Assembly (NCBI GenBank): GCA_935421135.1
Contig: OW285189.1
Coordinates: 16,327,072 to 16,391,071, forward strand
DNA length: 64,000 bases
Direction of reading: 5' to 3'
Source: Bugulina stolonifera
Taxonomy: Eukaryota; Bryozoa; Gymnolaemata; Cheilostomatida; Bugulidae
Numbering within the stretch: the first letter of the stretch is position 1; every line of letters starts with the position of its first letter. Under the pieces are notes generated by a model. That model saw only the letters and a program-made list of their open reading frames with translations. It was not told the DNA's origin and made no database searches. The position numbers were made by a program, and so were the translations under genes. Of the stretch, positions 10,416 through 21,430 are shown one piece after another.

Positions 10416-10616
10416 CTAGTAGTATGATTTGGAGCTTCTTTTGTATCCAGAGTATCCACTGTAACTGTGGGATCCGCCATATCTACTCTTGCCGTAGCTC
10501 CTGCCGTGGTAGCTGCTAGGTCTGCCTCCATAACTTCTACCGTGGCTGTAGCGCTTATAGCTGGAGGCAGCAGCGAGAGCAAGGCAGACAGCAAGGATGA
10601 CAGCAATGACCTTCAT
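10416..10616 (-). CDS. Type A small secreted Ser/Tyr/Gly/Arg-rich protein (66 aa)
   Basis: Signal peptide MKVIAVILAVCLALAAAS, then about 48 residues of SYGG-, SYHGRSYGKS- and YSGYSGY-like motifs, basic and cysteine-free. The start is fixed by the signal peptide, which all four A copies share. Inferred exon 1 is about 10829-10880; donor at 10828; acceptor at 10636-10637; last exon from about 10138 to the AATAAA at 9931. Unlike the other three A genes, the 3' UTR donor GTAAGT just after the stop is replaced (GGAAGC), while the downstream acceptor remains, so this intron may be retained. The C-terminus (KSYY) also differs from the usual KRY. Type B 7.6 kb lies downstream on the same strand. Function unknown. 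Confidence 0.8.
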   Translation of the reverse strand: MKVIAVILAVCLALAAASSYKRYSHGRSYGGRPSSYHGRSYGKSRYGGSHSYSGYSGYKRSSKSYY

Positions 10617-10900
10617 GTTGGAGATAGACTGAGTTCTACAAATTGAAATAATAAATACGATGGTTTAATAGTGACAACATGATACACTGCTGATATTAGA
10701 ATTAGAATGGTCAAACAATGCATTATCATAGCTACTCAACTGCACATTTGTTTGAAATATAAATTAAAATTCAACTTATTTTATTAAGCACTTGATCACT
10801 GAGAGTATGATTTTAAAACTGTGCTTACTTTTTTCTCTGGGAAAACAAAAGTGATGATGTAGCTACAGGTTACAACTGATTATTCCTCTACACAACATGC

Positions 10901-10910
10901 CTTTTATATA
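10901..10910 (-). promoter_or_regulatory. TATA box of type A gene (10.4 kb)
   Basis: TATATAAAAG on the minus strand, identical in the other A copies (23391-23401, 25735-25744, 32815-32824) and about 75 nt upstream of the exon 1 donor. Conservation extends about 100 bp further upstream. Confidence 0.7.
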
Positions 10911-11439
10911 CAAAGTTTTCCCACACTTTCAAATTGAACTTCTATAGGGTTTGGGTTCTTGGCATCAAACAGTGGAAATGAATAGTCAATTTCCAAAACT
11001 TTTAAAATTTATTGTAATCTTCGTCAGCAAAAACAATGGTGGGTACAGAGATAGAGGCTATATTTGAAGTCTTGAAAATCAAAGTTCATCAATTAAAACC
11101 GCTGAATCAACCAAGGCTTCTCCTGTTTTTATTTTTGTTGACAGCTGGCTAAGTCATGTTTTAAAATATCTAATTATTATTAAACGGAATACTAAGTGAT
11201 GTTTATCAAATACGTGTTGCTACCTGCAATACAGTATTTCTATCTCCTCAACTTCCAACCTCAATACAGGACACATAGCCTATGTGATGCAGTAGCATTC
11301 ATTTGCATTCTTATTTATATTGCAACGGTCACGCACAGCCTCCCGACTACATGACATCAAGTATATATACTTACATTGCATTACACTTGCTTGTACCCAT
11401 TGTCTATGTAGTAGAATGTTACTTGTACACTTCTTATAT

Positions 11440-11900
11440 GCATTACTGAGACATTATACCCTTTTTATACCCATGTAAAGAGGCCCGACCTCTCAGAAAT
11501 ACTTGATATTGATATTGCATATGATCTAGATGATTTTAAGCATCTTTTGTCAAACCCGTCGGGCTTCCGGCCGCCATGTTGGTACGCAATTTCCGGACGA
11601 CCCTACGTCGTCTTTTTACGACACTACATCGGCCTTTTCACCGGAACTTCATCCGGAAGTTCTGTTACTATATAAAGGGCATTGTTTTTCCATTTGTTGT
11701 CTCAGTTCATGCTTGGATCTCAATAAAGACACATCTATACTTATATACAGAGACTTTCACTTTGTAGTTAGGTCATTCTAGTTGTTCAGGTCCTCGACCT
11801 TGCAACCTGAACTTCCTACTAGGTCGGATCACTCTCTTTCTCGGTATAGCACACAAGCATTGACTCGGGATCATGTCTTTGGTAGTTATTCGACTATTAG
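11440..11900 (+). other. LTR-like regulatory segment (possible solo LTR)
   Basis: A relatively CG-rich stretch contains GCCGCCATGTTGG (an exact YY1-type core), a TATATAAAGG box at about 11671 and an AATAAA at about 11722, only about 50 bp apart. That spacing is typical of the U3-R junction of LTRs. The segment is absent from the paralogous module at 33.2 kb, consistent with insertion. I could not fix TG/CA ends or a target duplication, so this is a suggestion only. Confidence 0.3.
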
Positions 11901-12017
11901 TACCTGTTAATCTTTCATGTAATGAGGCCTAGCACCATCCATAGACACTTCATTTTGGACTCGGGACTCAGTACGACAGTACCAAACCCAAAAACCATTA
12001 CAATATAACGATATATA

Positions 12018-14006
12018 CAGTGCTTAAATTGTGGGGGACGCAAGGGGACGGCGTCCCTAATGAAAATTAGCCAGGGAGACGCTCTGCAATAACGTCCCCC
12101 CCACTTCATAATTAGAATGTTGTCTTCTCTCTTCGGCATTTATTATGGTTGCGCCTCCATAGCATCGTTCTATTGATACAAAAGTAGCTAACAAGCAACG
12201 GACTGTTTCATGTTTGTTTCATATATGACTTTCTCGGTTCAAGTTTCTTAATTATTTTGTGGTCTCCTGAGGAATTGGTCAACGGTTTCTGAAGATGGTC
12301 ATGTCAAAATCTCAATAATATTAAATTAATGTTATTGAAATGTGTTCAAGTGTATTCTGTTATTACAATAAAAAGCTTTAATGGTCCTGTAACACAAATC
12401 TTATAGATTTGGTAATTATTAGTGTTGGCTACGCAGTTGGATTTGAATTTTTTTCTGGCACCAAGACTCGAAGAGTTGGAGGTAAATAGATAAAATACAA
12501 ACTTAAACTAGCAGTGCACTACAATGCTTTCAACTTGGCGCTATTTTTAGTATTTACAATTGTGATCATGATTACACCAGCTGGTAGCCTACTCTACTGG
12601 CTATTCTTCATCCTTCACTTAGAGCAGACAAACTGATGGTAACTATCTAACTTAGATAGATGTTACTGGATGCAGTGTGAAGAAGATTTTACTAGTAACA
12701 AGTAGTACTGGTACTTCTTTGCTACTAGTAGCAATAAAAACCATTTTACAGCTTGCTAACTAGCAAGTTCCTACTAATATGCCACTACTGATCACTCACT
12801 CACAATAATAGTGATGCAATAATAACATCTTTTAGTAGCAACAGTAGTAGTACAAAGACTTACTCATAGTGCTAGTGCTCACCACAAGTAGTCACTCTTT
12901 ACTACTACTGCTAATAGTATCAGGGCTCTCAAGTTGCTCAGTCAAAAAATCCGAGCAAATGTACAATGCACTGCAGTGTAAGCAGTGTAGCAGTATTACT
13001 CTACTAACAATTGGTCAGATATATAAATAAAGCTGTTGGTCACTTACATGCACATATCTAGTGCTCTACAGAGTTAGCCAAAGTAATTTCTCACAGCCTA
13101 ATAATCTCAGTACATACATGAAATTCAGTCCTTGCCCTTGAAAAGTAATAGAATTAGTAGCTTTTCTCTAAGCAACTCACAAGCTATGAGATAAACTGAA
13201 GATTAATTTGGAGATTTTAAAGCATTTCAATCCAAAATATAGCTAATGTGAGAAAATCTCCCAAAATCCGAGCAGATCAGCAATAATGAAAAACCTCCCG
13301 AGCACTCCGAGCAAGCACTAAAAATCCGAACTGCTCGAGGAAAATCCGAGAACTTGAGAGCCCTGATAGTATCAGTACACTCTACCTAGTATTGCTACTG
13401 CTTACTTCAACAACAAAACCAGCAGTAGTGGTAGTGTACATATTCGTACTCCTCTATGCACACATCCATTCTTAGGGAAACTGGATGATAGTGACAACAG
13501 TGCTCAATCCATGCATGGAACTGAGCTAGTAGTAGAGGCATCATCAGCTAGCATTTACGATATGCTTTAAAACTGGCAGCGTTTACATGGAGCTCAATAT
13601 TAATACAAACAAATATATTTCTATGGTATAATAAAAACTAAATCTAACTTCTAATCACCTAGAAGTAAGCCTGAAGTTTGCTCCTTGTGCGGCACCTTGC
13701 AAGTCCTGCATCTCCAGTATTAGGGGTGTTTTCTTTCAGAAGGTATGAGTCAACGCCAAATTTGTACTATCTAATTTACAAGCAAAAACTCATCTGCAAA
13801 AACTGACTGCTCAATAGACAAACTCCTTGCAGAAAAGACATTATCAAAGCTCATCTCAAATTTTCCCAGAACATGTCTTTAGGAGCCTTGTTGCAAAACT
13901 TTCCGCTCGTGCGGGGCTAAGCGGAGGTGCCCACACCCCACACCCCACACCCGCCCACCCTCATCAGCTCAGTCTCCCCACTTCTTAATTTACAATTTAA
14001 GCACTG
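12018..14006. mobile_element. hAT-type non-autonomous DNA transposon (1989 bp)
   Basis: Terminal inverted repeats CAGTGCTTAAATTG (12018) and CAATTTAAGCACTG (to 14006) are flanked by 8-bp direct repeats GATATATA (12010-12017 and 14007-14014; the right copy merges into a TA run). An 8-bp duplication with CA-starting termini fits the hAT superfamily. No transposase frame is visible. A second, smaller hAT-like element is nested inside. Confidence 0.75.
12921..13365. mobile_element. Nested hAT-like MITE (445 bp)
   Basis: Inverted termini CAGGGCTCTCAAGTT and AACTTGAGAGCCCTG, flanked by ATAGTAT on both sides (12914-12920 and 13366-13372; 7 bp visible, hAT normally makes 8). Subterminal repeats of AATCCGAGCA and its complement are concentrated near the right end. 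It sits inside the larger element, so it inserted later. Confidence 0.75.
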
Positions 14007-14975
14007 GATATATATATATATATATATATACATGTAGGCTATAATGTAAAAAGCCAATTCTTGCAGGCTAATCTGTTTGAACAATCTGGAAAGAAGCTGT
14101 GTATTAAACATACAAGTACATGCATGTATACATGCTGAGGTTGGTTTATCTTGTAACTGTTGACATTCAGAGGTCTAGTATTTGCTGCAACTCATCCCCC
14201 CCCCCCTCCGACATGAAAAATATCTTCTGGAGATCAGCCAAGAAGTGTAGTAACAAATGTAGATGTGCATACACTTGAAATTACAACTGGGTATATTTTC
14301 ATATTTCAAATCTTAAAGATTATGGTGTATAACTGTGGCACTACAGGTGGAAAGTGATAATTCTACTCAACAGCATAGTAAAGCTATATGCAAGCACAGG
14401 TGCTGTAAACTATTTTGTGATATTTAACCAAGAAGAATAGGCTTTATGAAAATCTGCTGTCTTTTTCAAAACTTGCTCAGACCATGTTTTATGCAGATAC
14501 GAAAGCAAGAGGTAAATATCGGTTTTATGTAATTAGATTGGATATTTAAAGTTCTTTCTCCAAGGCATGCATGAAATATTGTATTAGTAATATTACTAAC
14601 TACAAGTGACTACACTGTGTTTACATTGCTATTTGCGTTACTACAACATTTACCTACACAGTGTACTTCAGTCTCCTAGTGGTTCTAAACCTGTACCTGT
14701 TATTTTGAACATAAGCTACTAAGCAATAAGATTGGAAATCTGGCTTGCAATAATGTTTATTAATTAATAACAAAAATTACCATAACAACAACAAAATTAA
14801 CTTCAATGTGTTTAGTTTTTTAGGGGTGAATTTCGTAAGTCGATTCCCAGTTTTGTGTCATAAGTTCGAAGTCCCTTTCCAGCCTGAAAGATAAAAAAAT
14901 ACATTGGATTACGTAGCATAAGTTTCCAGTCAAATCGCGTAATTTACGGCTATCTGTAAAAATTGACATATATAT

Positions 14976-15528
14976 AGTATATATATGATGTACTTTTAGC
15001 AAGGAATTTATTTTTGAGCAGTCAGAGACTTGTTTCAAATCCATGAAAACACCAGTCCCTGACTGGGGTTTGAACCTGGGGCCTTTACGGCACCTAATCG
15101 CCTAGCACAGTGAACAGAACATGCCACCCACTACACCAGCTCAGCAACCTTAAAAAGGAAGCTTCACTAGTGAGCAGTAACATGCTCTGAGCCAACTGCA
15201 CACGAGGCACCCCTCTTATTATGGCCACCTTGCGCCTTATATGATGGGGTTTGGCCATTTTTCAATATATATATGATGTATTTTTAGCAAGGAATTTATT
15301 TTTGAGCAGTCAGAGACTTGTTTCAGATCCATGAAAATACCAGTCCCTGACTGGGGTTTGAGCCCGGGCATCTACGGCTCCTAATCGCCTAGCACTGGGG
15401 TTCAAACCTCAGTCAGGGACTGGTATTTTCATGGATCTGAAACAAGTCTCTGACTGCTCAAAAATAAATTCCTTGCTAAAAATACATCATATATATATAT
15501 ATTAAAAAATGGCCAAACCCCTTAACAT
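14976..15528. mobile_element. Composite insertion of tRNA-derived SINE copies
   Basis: A minus-strand SINE head has a box A-like TGGTGTAGTGG (about 15128-15138) and a box B GGTTCAAACCC (15066-15076), spaced as in tRNA genes. A tail follows containing CTCAAAAATAAATTCC. A second tail copy (15265-15393) meets an inverted copy (15394-15505) head to head. The whole block is missing from the equivalent intron of the 28.0-kb paralogue, where the flanking TTGACATATAT and GTTGACA sequences are close together. It therefore lies in the 3' UTR intron of the 15.7-kb type B gene. Confidence 0.65.
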
Positions 15529-15657
15529 ACATGTATATAGTATAGTTGACAGAAACCTACAAGAAGTAATACAAAAAACTAAAATCTATTTCAAAGAAAT
15601 TTTGTAATTTGAGAACTTCTTCTAACTGAACACTTGAATCGTACTCACATTTTCTTA

Positions 15658-15885
15658 TTAGTAATAGCCATAGCTTTTCTTGTAGCCATAGCCATAGCCG
15701 CGTCTGTGGCCATAACCATAGCTTTTCTTGTAGCCATAGCTACGTCTATGACCATAGCCATAGCTTTTACGGTTGTAGCCACCGTAGTACTTGCCAGTTC
15801 CATATCCGCTGTGCTTACCATAGCCATAGCCAGATGCTGACACCAGGGCAAGACAAACAGCAAGGAGCAGTACAAATATCTTCAT
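15658..15885 (-). CDS. Type B small secreted Gly/Tyr-rich protein (75 aa)
   Basis: Signal peptide MKIFVLLLAVCLALVSA, then 58 residues of which 18 are tyrosine, arranged as repeats of SYGYGHRR, SYGYKK and GYGYGYKK. No cysteine follows the signal. Relative to the 28.0-kb copy it has one more repeat block, so repeat number changes in whole codons. Inferred structure: TATA 16293-16298, exon 1 to a donor at 16211, acceptor at 15901-15902, coding exon to a GTGAGT donor at 15648, last exon from 14883 with AATAAA near 14756-14761. The 3' intron holds a SINE composite. Likely secreted and possibly cross-linkable through tyrosine; function not known. Confidence 0.8.
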   Translation of the reverse strand: MKIFVLLLAVCLALVSASGYGYGKHSGYGTGKYYGGYNRKSYGYGHRRSYGYKKSYGYGHRRGYGYGYKKSYGYY

Positions 15886-16292
15886 CTTGGTAGTTAGTAT
15901 CTGTAGGTAGGTTTATGTTATAGAAATATATACATGTATGCACAGTGTACGACATTGTGTATGTTACATTGTACAAATTTGTAATTTACATGTAAATAGC
16001 TACACATTTGAAATTGGTTTATAGCAATATTAAAACCAATGGAACAGTTCGAAATTTAATTGAATAAAATACAAATTTTAAGTAATGGAAGCTTCAGTGC
16101 ATGTATAGCTAGTGAGAAATGTAATATTTTGTACAGACATATTTCAATTAGATTTAATAAACTCACCTGCTAACTATTAAATTATACTATCTATTAGTTG
16201 ATTACACTTACCTTGCACTTGACTCTGTAGAAATGATACTTCACAATCGACTTGTAGTTTGAAACTGATTTGAACATGAATGTAGCATCTTA

Positions 16293-16298
16293 TTTATA
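16293..16298 (-). promoter_or_regulatory. TATA box of type B gene (15.7 kb)
   Basis: GGTATAAATAAGATGC on the minus strand, in the same context as in the 28.0-kb paralogue. Confidence 0.6.
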
Positions 16299-16994
16299 CC
16301 TTTTGGTCAACACCATTGTCAGCCATATTTTTTATAAATACCACATATGGTTTTCTGAGAATATTAATCGGTTATGTGACTCACTTCCAAATATTTAATA
16401 ATCCATCTAGTTATGTAAATTATAGGTATCCCTAGATGCATATTCATTAGCTGCATTAATTCAGGCTGTCAGATAAAAAGTTTGAAACTGCCAAGTATTG
16501 ACCAATAGAGACAGATTTCACCTTGAACTAGGCGAATAGGTTCAATAGTAGTAGCATTTATTTGGTTGAGTACAATAAAAGTATAATCATATTTGGTTTT
16601 AGGCCCAAAGCATTGTAAGAAATCAAATGATTGGGCTATTCTAAACATTAAAATCTTTTTCTCAACGCAGTAGAATATGGAAAACATACTTGCCATGTCT
16701 CCCCCCTCTCCCGAAATTCCCATCTCCACCAGATTTTCCTTAATCTAACCTTAAACCACTTTTGTCTCACCATTCAATATTTGCAAATAATCTTGTTCAT
16801 CCTTTTTCAGTAAGATTGATGCGTTGTTTGTGTTTGATAACCTAGCAGCTGCCAAGAAAACCCTTATTTAAGATTGGCTGTTTTCACCTTCAATCAACCT
16901 ATATTGGAAATTTTGGAAGCACTTAATATAATTGTGCTACAGAGCTTGCCATAGGGCCTGCAACTCATTACATTGTGATTGTACTTGTTCATAG

Positions 16995-17130
16995 CTGTAA
17001 GAAGACTTCTCACCGTACTGGCAACGGACCCAGAAGTGGAAGAGGGAGAACTGTTGGTAGCAGAACATTAGGACTCGGTTTTCTCAAGCCATTCAATAGA
17101 GGAAAAGGCTCTTACAGCTTCTCATACTAA
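16995..17130 (+). pseudogene. Possible terminal exon of a small Ser/Gly/Arg-rich protein
   Basis: After a possible acceptor (TTGTTCATAG at 16985-16994) a plus-strand frame reads KKTSHRTGNGPRSGRGRT and ends GKGSYSFSY with TAA at 17128-17130. There is no in-frame ATG upstream before a stop, so it would need an upstream exon that I could not find. The segment is unique to this module (absent from the module at 8.9 kb). The composition recalls the neighbouring A and B proteins, but homology is not shown. Confidence 0.25.
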
Positions 17131-18873
17131 CATTGGTACGAGTGATTGGATAATACTGTATCAAATAAGCACAGGGATGAGTAAGGTAAAATGATGTCTG
17201 CAATTCAGTCAGATTTTATGCTGCAGGTGTACAATGTAGGTTTAGTTTGAGTCAAATGGTTTTATGACAGCAGCATGAGTCCAGTAACTAAATTATTTAT
17301 TAAAAATTAATTAAAATATGAACTACACTGTAATTCAGCCGTATCTCTTTGCTGTGCAATGCTGATGGCTAAATGTCTAACATTGCAATAAACAGGAAAA
17401 CTAAACTGCTCTTTAATATTCAAACACATTCAAAGACTAGACATCGATCATAATAATAATCAATGTCATGTCATTGACAGAAAGTGTTGTCATGAATTAA
17501 CATCATATTTAACACAACATACACGGTTATCTACATTTAATATTCAACATTATTCTGTCCTCAGTTACCATGTCTATGTATATGTATATGTAATATAGTA
17601 ACAGAAAAGAAATTGAATACCCTGTCACATACATCTGCAAGTAAATAGAAAGATGGTGGTCAGTCATTTCCTTAGAAGAAATTATTATGCATTTTTGCTG
17701 TTCAATTTACATGTACTTGATACTCATTTACCTGGTTGAGGAAGTTTTGACCAAATATTCAAGTCAAAATATTTTGGTTATTGATTGATAGAAAGATGAT
17801 GATACAAACATGTGACCTTGCTTCCTGCAGGAGCCATGGAAATAACCATACCGCTACCGTGGCCGATTTCTGCCACACAGTGTAAAACTAAATTGAGATT
17901 TAAATGATACTGAATCCTAAAATAAATAAAATAAAAATTAAATTTACCTGAAATAAAATATATCATGTGAAACTAAACTGAAAGTTAAATGAAACATGAA
18001 GTTCATATGAAACTGAAAGTGAACTCACATGAAACGAAAAACGCCAGAAACCAAAGTGCCAATTCACATGAAACAAAATTTATGGGCGTTACATATTGTG
18101 GCAAAACGAAACTACACCCCCACCCTGGCGTAGAGACACACTTGCGTCTTTGAGATTACTGGGTATTATTATTAATTCAATATAGCAAATGTCATCAATT
18201 TAGTCTATTGATTTTTATATTTTCACATTATTATTGAAATGCTCAAAATAAAGGAATTAGCACCAAATGAAAAAATGTAGCAGTTAGTAATACTCTCGCA
18301 GTACTAATAAGATCGAGACTTGAGAGCATAGAGGTAGGATAGAGCCAGTACTCGACCGCTATTACTATTACGGTCGTGAAGCCGGTCTGGACCCACTTCT
18401 TTGCTTTAGACGCAGTTCCGGTTTGCTATTAAATCCATTGTAACAATACGAAATCGATAACGTTTGCTCAACAAAATCACATATTTTGTGGCTATCAGTA
18501 CTCTGCAAGTTAAGAACTATCCATGATACATTAAAAATACAACTTCTGATATAATTGAAATTAATGAGAAGTCAACTACATATGCATTATATCTATTATT
18601 GCACTGTATTGTGTTTTTGTTTTATTATCTGCAGTGCAGAATTGTGGATGGTAAATCATATGACTATCATAACCAGACAAATGTATATATATGCAAACAA
18701 GATTGAAAGCTAGCAAAAAATGTTATAGACATCGTAATAAAAAAAATGAAAAATTTATGATACACTTATTGTAAAATTATGTTCCAGATATTGAAATGAA
18801 GCAAAAGTTCAATGTTTCAAATGTCTATTCATCAGTCAAGAATCGAAATACACTGTGTAAACACCTGCTCACA

Positions 18874-19290
18874 TCAAACCACAACCTGCTTTACTAAATC
18901 AGTAGCATAAGTGAGGCCACCTCTGTTTTTGGCCTTCATCATCCTACGACATACAAATGATCGCCAAAGCCACCTGCACACTTCCCCAGAAACTGCCGTG
19001 TAGAGTTCTTGCAATTTTTCCTGAAATAGCCAAGAATATTCAGTGGGTGAGTGTTACAAGTTTGTAGTGATGTTAAACAGAAGGCATTGGAGATTTTCAC
19101 TTGCACCACCATAAAGAAAATAAACCAGAGCTGGAGTCACAGTCAGCTGAATTGGCTACATTTAAAGTGGACACTGACCACTTCATCAACAGCTTTCTTG
19201 GATCTGCCCTAAAGCCTGTAGCAGTTGGGTTGTTGTTATGCCTCCCATTCTATGAATCCTGCTGAACAAAGTCTTGAGAAACTCTGAAAG
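18874..19290 (-). pseudogene. P-element/THAP9-like transposase C-terminal remnant
   Basis: On the minus strand a segment at about 19190-19280 reads LKTLFSRIHRMG and then, after a one-base frame change, HNNNPTATGF, the GG-NNNPTA-F signature of P-element/THAP9 transposases. A later exon-like piece (18874-19020, preceded by TTTCAG) reads RRMMKAKNRGGLTYATDL before a stop, matching the family's C-terminal NRGGL-x-PS motif. The N-terminal THAP domain and most of the catalytic core are not recognisable. The frame change and missing parts make it non-functional. It lies inside the 17855-22150 element. Confidence 0.7.
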
Positions 19291-19647
19291 TAACAAAATA
19301 AGTAGCATCTGATCTGTAGCAATAAAATATCAAAAATTATTGAGAACTTAAGAAACTCCCACGCAACGCACCTTTACACTGAATGTTATATACATATTAT
19401 ATTTATATATATTATGATAGCATACATGTATATAGGTATGTTTATACATTGTACCTTTGTACATATATATTACATGGACACGTGCGTGTGGATGATATAG
19501 CCTATTTCATCAAATATTATGGTAACACTGAAATTATTATCTTCCAAGATAAAATGCTATAAAAAGAGACGTCAATTCCAATACCAACCTAGATTACTAC
19601 CATATGAATAATCTACATTCACGCTGACATCTGCTACTGAATCTTTA

Positions 19648-19918
19648 GGGTTAAGTGACAGTACTATACTGGACATTTGAAAATGACGTTTCGAAAGTGG
19701 ACAGTTCAGCACTGGACAGTTCGAAATGTCTAAGCCCAAACCACCAGACTTTAACTAATTTTTAATATTTTTTTATTAATTTAATAAGTTAAAATGAACT
19801 TTCTGCAAGTTTTGTTCTTCTAAATGTAATCTACACAGTTTTAAACTGTCCTGTTTCTAACTGTCCAGCTGTGAAAAGTCCTGTTTCGAACTGTCTATTT
19901 CTAAATGTCCCTTTACCC
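19648..19918. mobile_element. MITE of the GACAGTTCGAAAC repeat family, copy 1
   Basis: Ends GGGTTAAGTGACA and TGTCCCTTTACCC are inverted. Both arms carry three or four variants of GACAGTTCGAAAC, and the interior holds the marker AATGTAATCTACACAG. It is nested inside the P-superfamily element. Related copies lie at about 35367, 37566 and 47617. Confidence 0.65.
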
Positions 19919-20089
19919 AGTTTGAGCACCCGTCTGCCTTTTTTCTTGGACTAAAACTACAAAGGATTAGATATTTATTGCGTATTGAAGTTTGTACAAA
20001 AATATTGGTGATTGTAGCCACAAGCTACACAGCCTACTTTGTCAACAACCCTGTCAACATCATTGCACTTGAATATTGGGGTTCAAACA

Positions 20090-21430
20090 TTCAATATTTG
20101 GTTCGGAAAGGGAAACAAACATACAATTAATTAGTGAAAAAACTAGAATCCCAAACAAAACTAGGATCTAAACCTGGTGCTTTACCTGCAAATGGCTAGA
20201 GAAGTCCAAATACAGAAAGCATAAAACCTTGCTTGAGAAACTTCTAACTTCCAACGAACGTTATGAAGCTCTCTAGCTCGAAGTGATCGGAGCACAATCT
20301 TGAGTATAAATGGTTGGTGTGAAATCTAGACGTCTCAATGCTCTGACTCATTTATCCAAGAGTTTAGAGTTGCATAAAATAACCTTTGAAATATGAACAG
20401 GAAAAGCGTTAATAATATTATTACACAATTATTTCAACGTAATATCATACATCAGCACACATTATAATACGATAATAAGATAATTAATGTGGCAATGTAT
20501 ATAGGGCCTATAAATTTATTTACAACAGCGCATAACATGAGAATCACAGAATGACGCTAAACATATTCTTAATAATGAACAATAAGAATGAATATCTATA
20601 ATATTATCAGCATGATTTATGATGTTAACGTATCATGTCTTGTTTTTCATAACCAAATAAAAACAAGTGCATGCCTGAAAGTTTCACAAGTCCTTTTGTC
20701 AACTACTATTAAAATTTTTCCCCACTATTACTGGTTGTTTTGGTAGTTGGTGGTGATAGTAGTTTAATAATTCCAACCTCTCTATTTAGATCATCACTAG
20801 CTAGCAATTACATCTACCACTACTACAAATACTATAAAAAATAACAATAGCCTAATAATAATGTGAACAACGCTATTGTCATTTCATTTTCCATTATTTT
20901 TTTATAAAATTGGTTAATAATAATTATAACAAATAATAGTTATAACAATAATATAATATAATAATATATAATATTATGATTATGATTATAATATTATATA
21001 TTATAATATATAATATAATAATAATTATTATTATGATTAATAATTATAAATTTAAAATTAATAACAGAAAACCTTTAGGGCCGGCCAGAATACTAAGAAA
21101 AGTTTTGAGTCTCCCAGGTTAGTTATTCTAATCCGAGACCGAAAAAAAATTTAAACCAGCTTAACAACATGCTGTGCATACTACCAATAGTACCACAAAT
21201 TAATTATTATAATTATTATTTATTAGTTGCAATAACAGGAGTGGTGGTAGTAGTTCGTAGTAATGTAATTATTATTATTTCAAAAAATATACCTTTGGGA
21301 CGTCAGGAGATGGCAAACTATAGCATAAGCTAACAAATTTTAAACTGTAAAGTAATAGCTTACGTGTGAAATGACTTGTCACAAGTCCTGAATGAGTTAT
21401 TACTGCACAAAACTTTGGCATAACTAATTA
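20090..21430. other. Interior of the P-superfamily element, no genes
   Basis: AT-rich filler with runs of TAATAATA/ATTATTAT (about 20930-21060). No reading frame of note or structured RNA was seen. Confidence 0.5.

Noticed and set aside
10391..10606. Alternative minus-strand frame starting MLSSLLSALL overlapping each type A gene, also found at 22895, 26036 and 32329.
   Set aside because: It is the +1 shadow of the conserved A coding exon, lacks a consistent signal peptide and is less conserved than the A frame.
15634..15840. Plus-strand hydrophobic frame opposite the 15.7-kb type B gene.
   Set aside because: Antisense of the Gly/Tyr repeats (GCC ATA GCC complement); no independent evidence.
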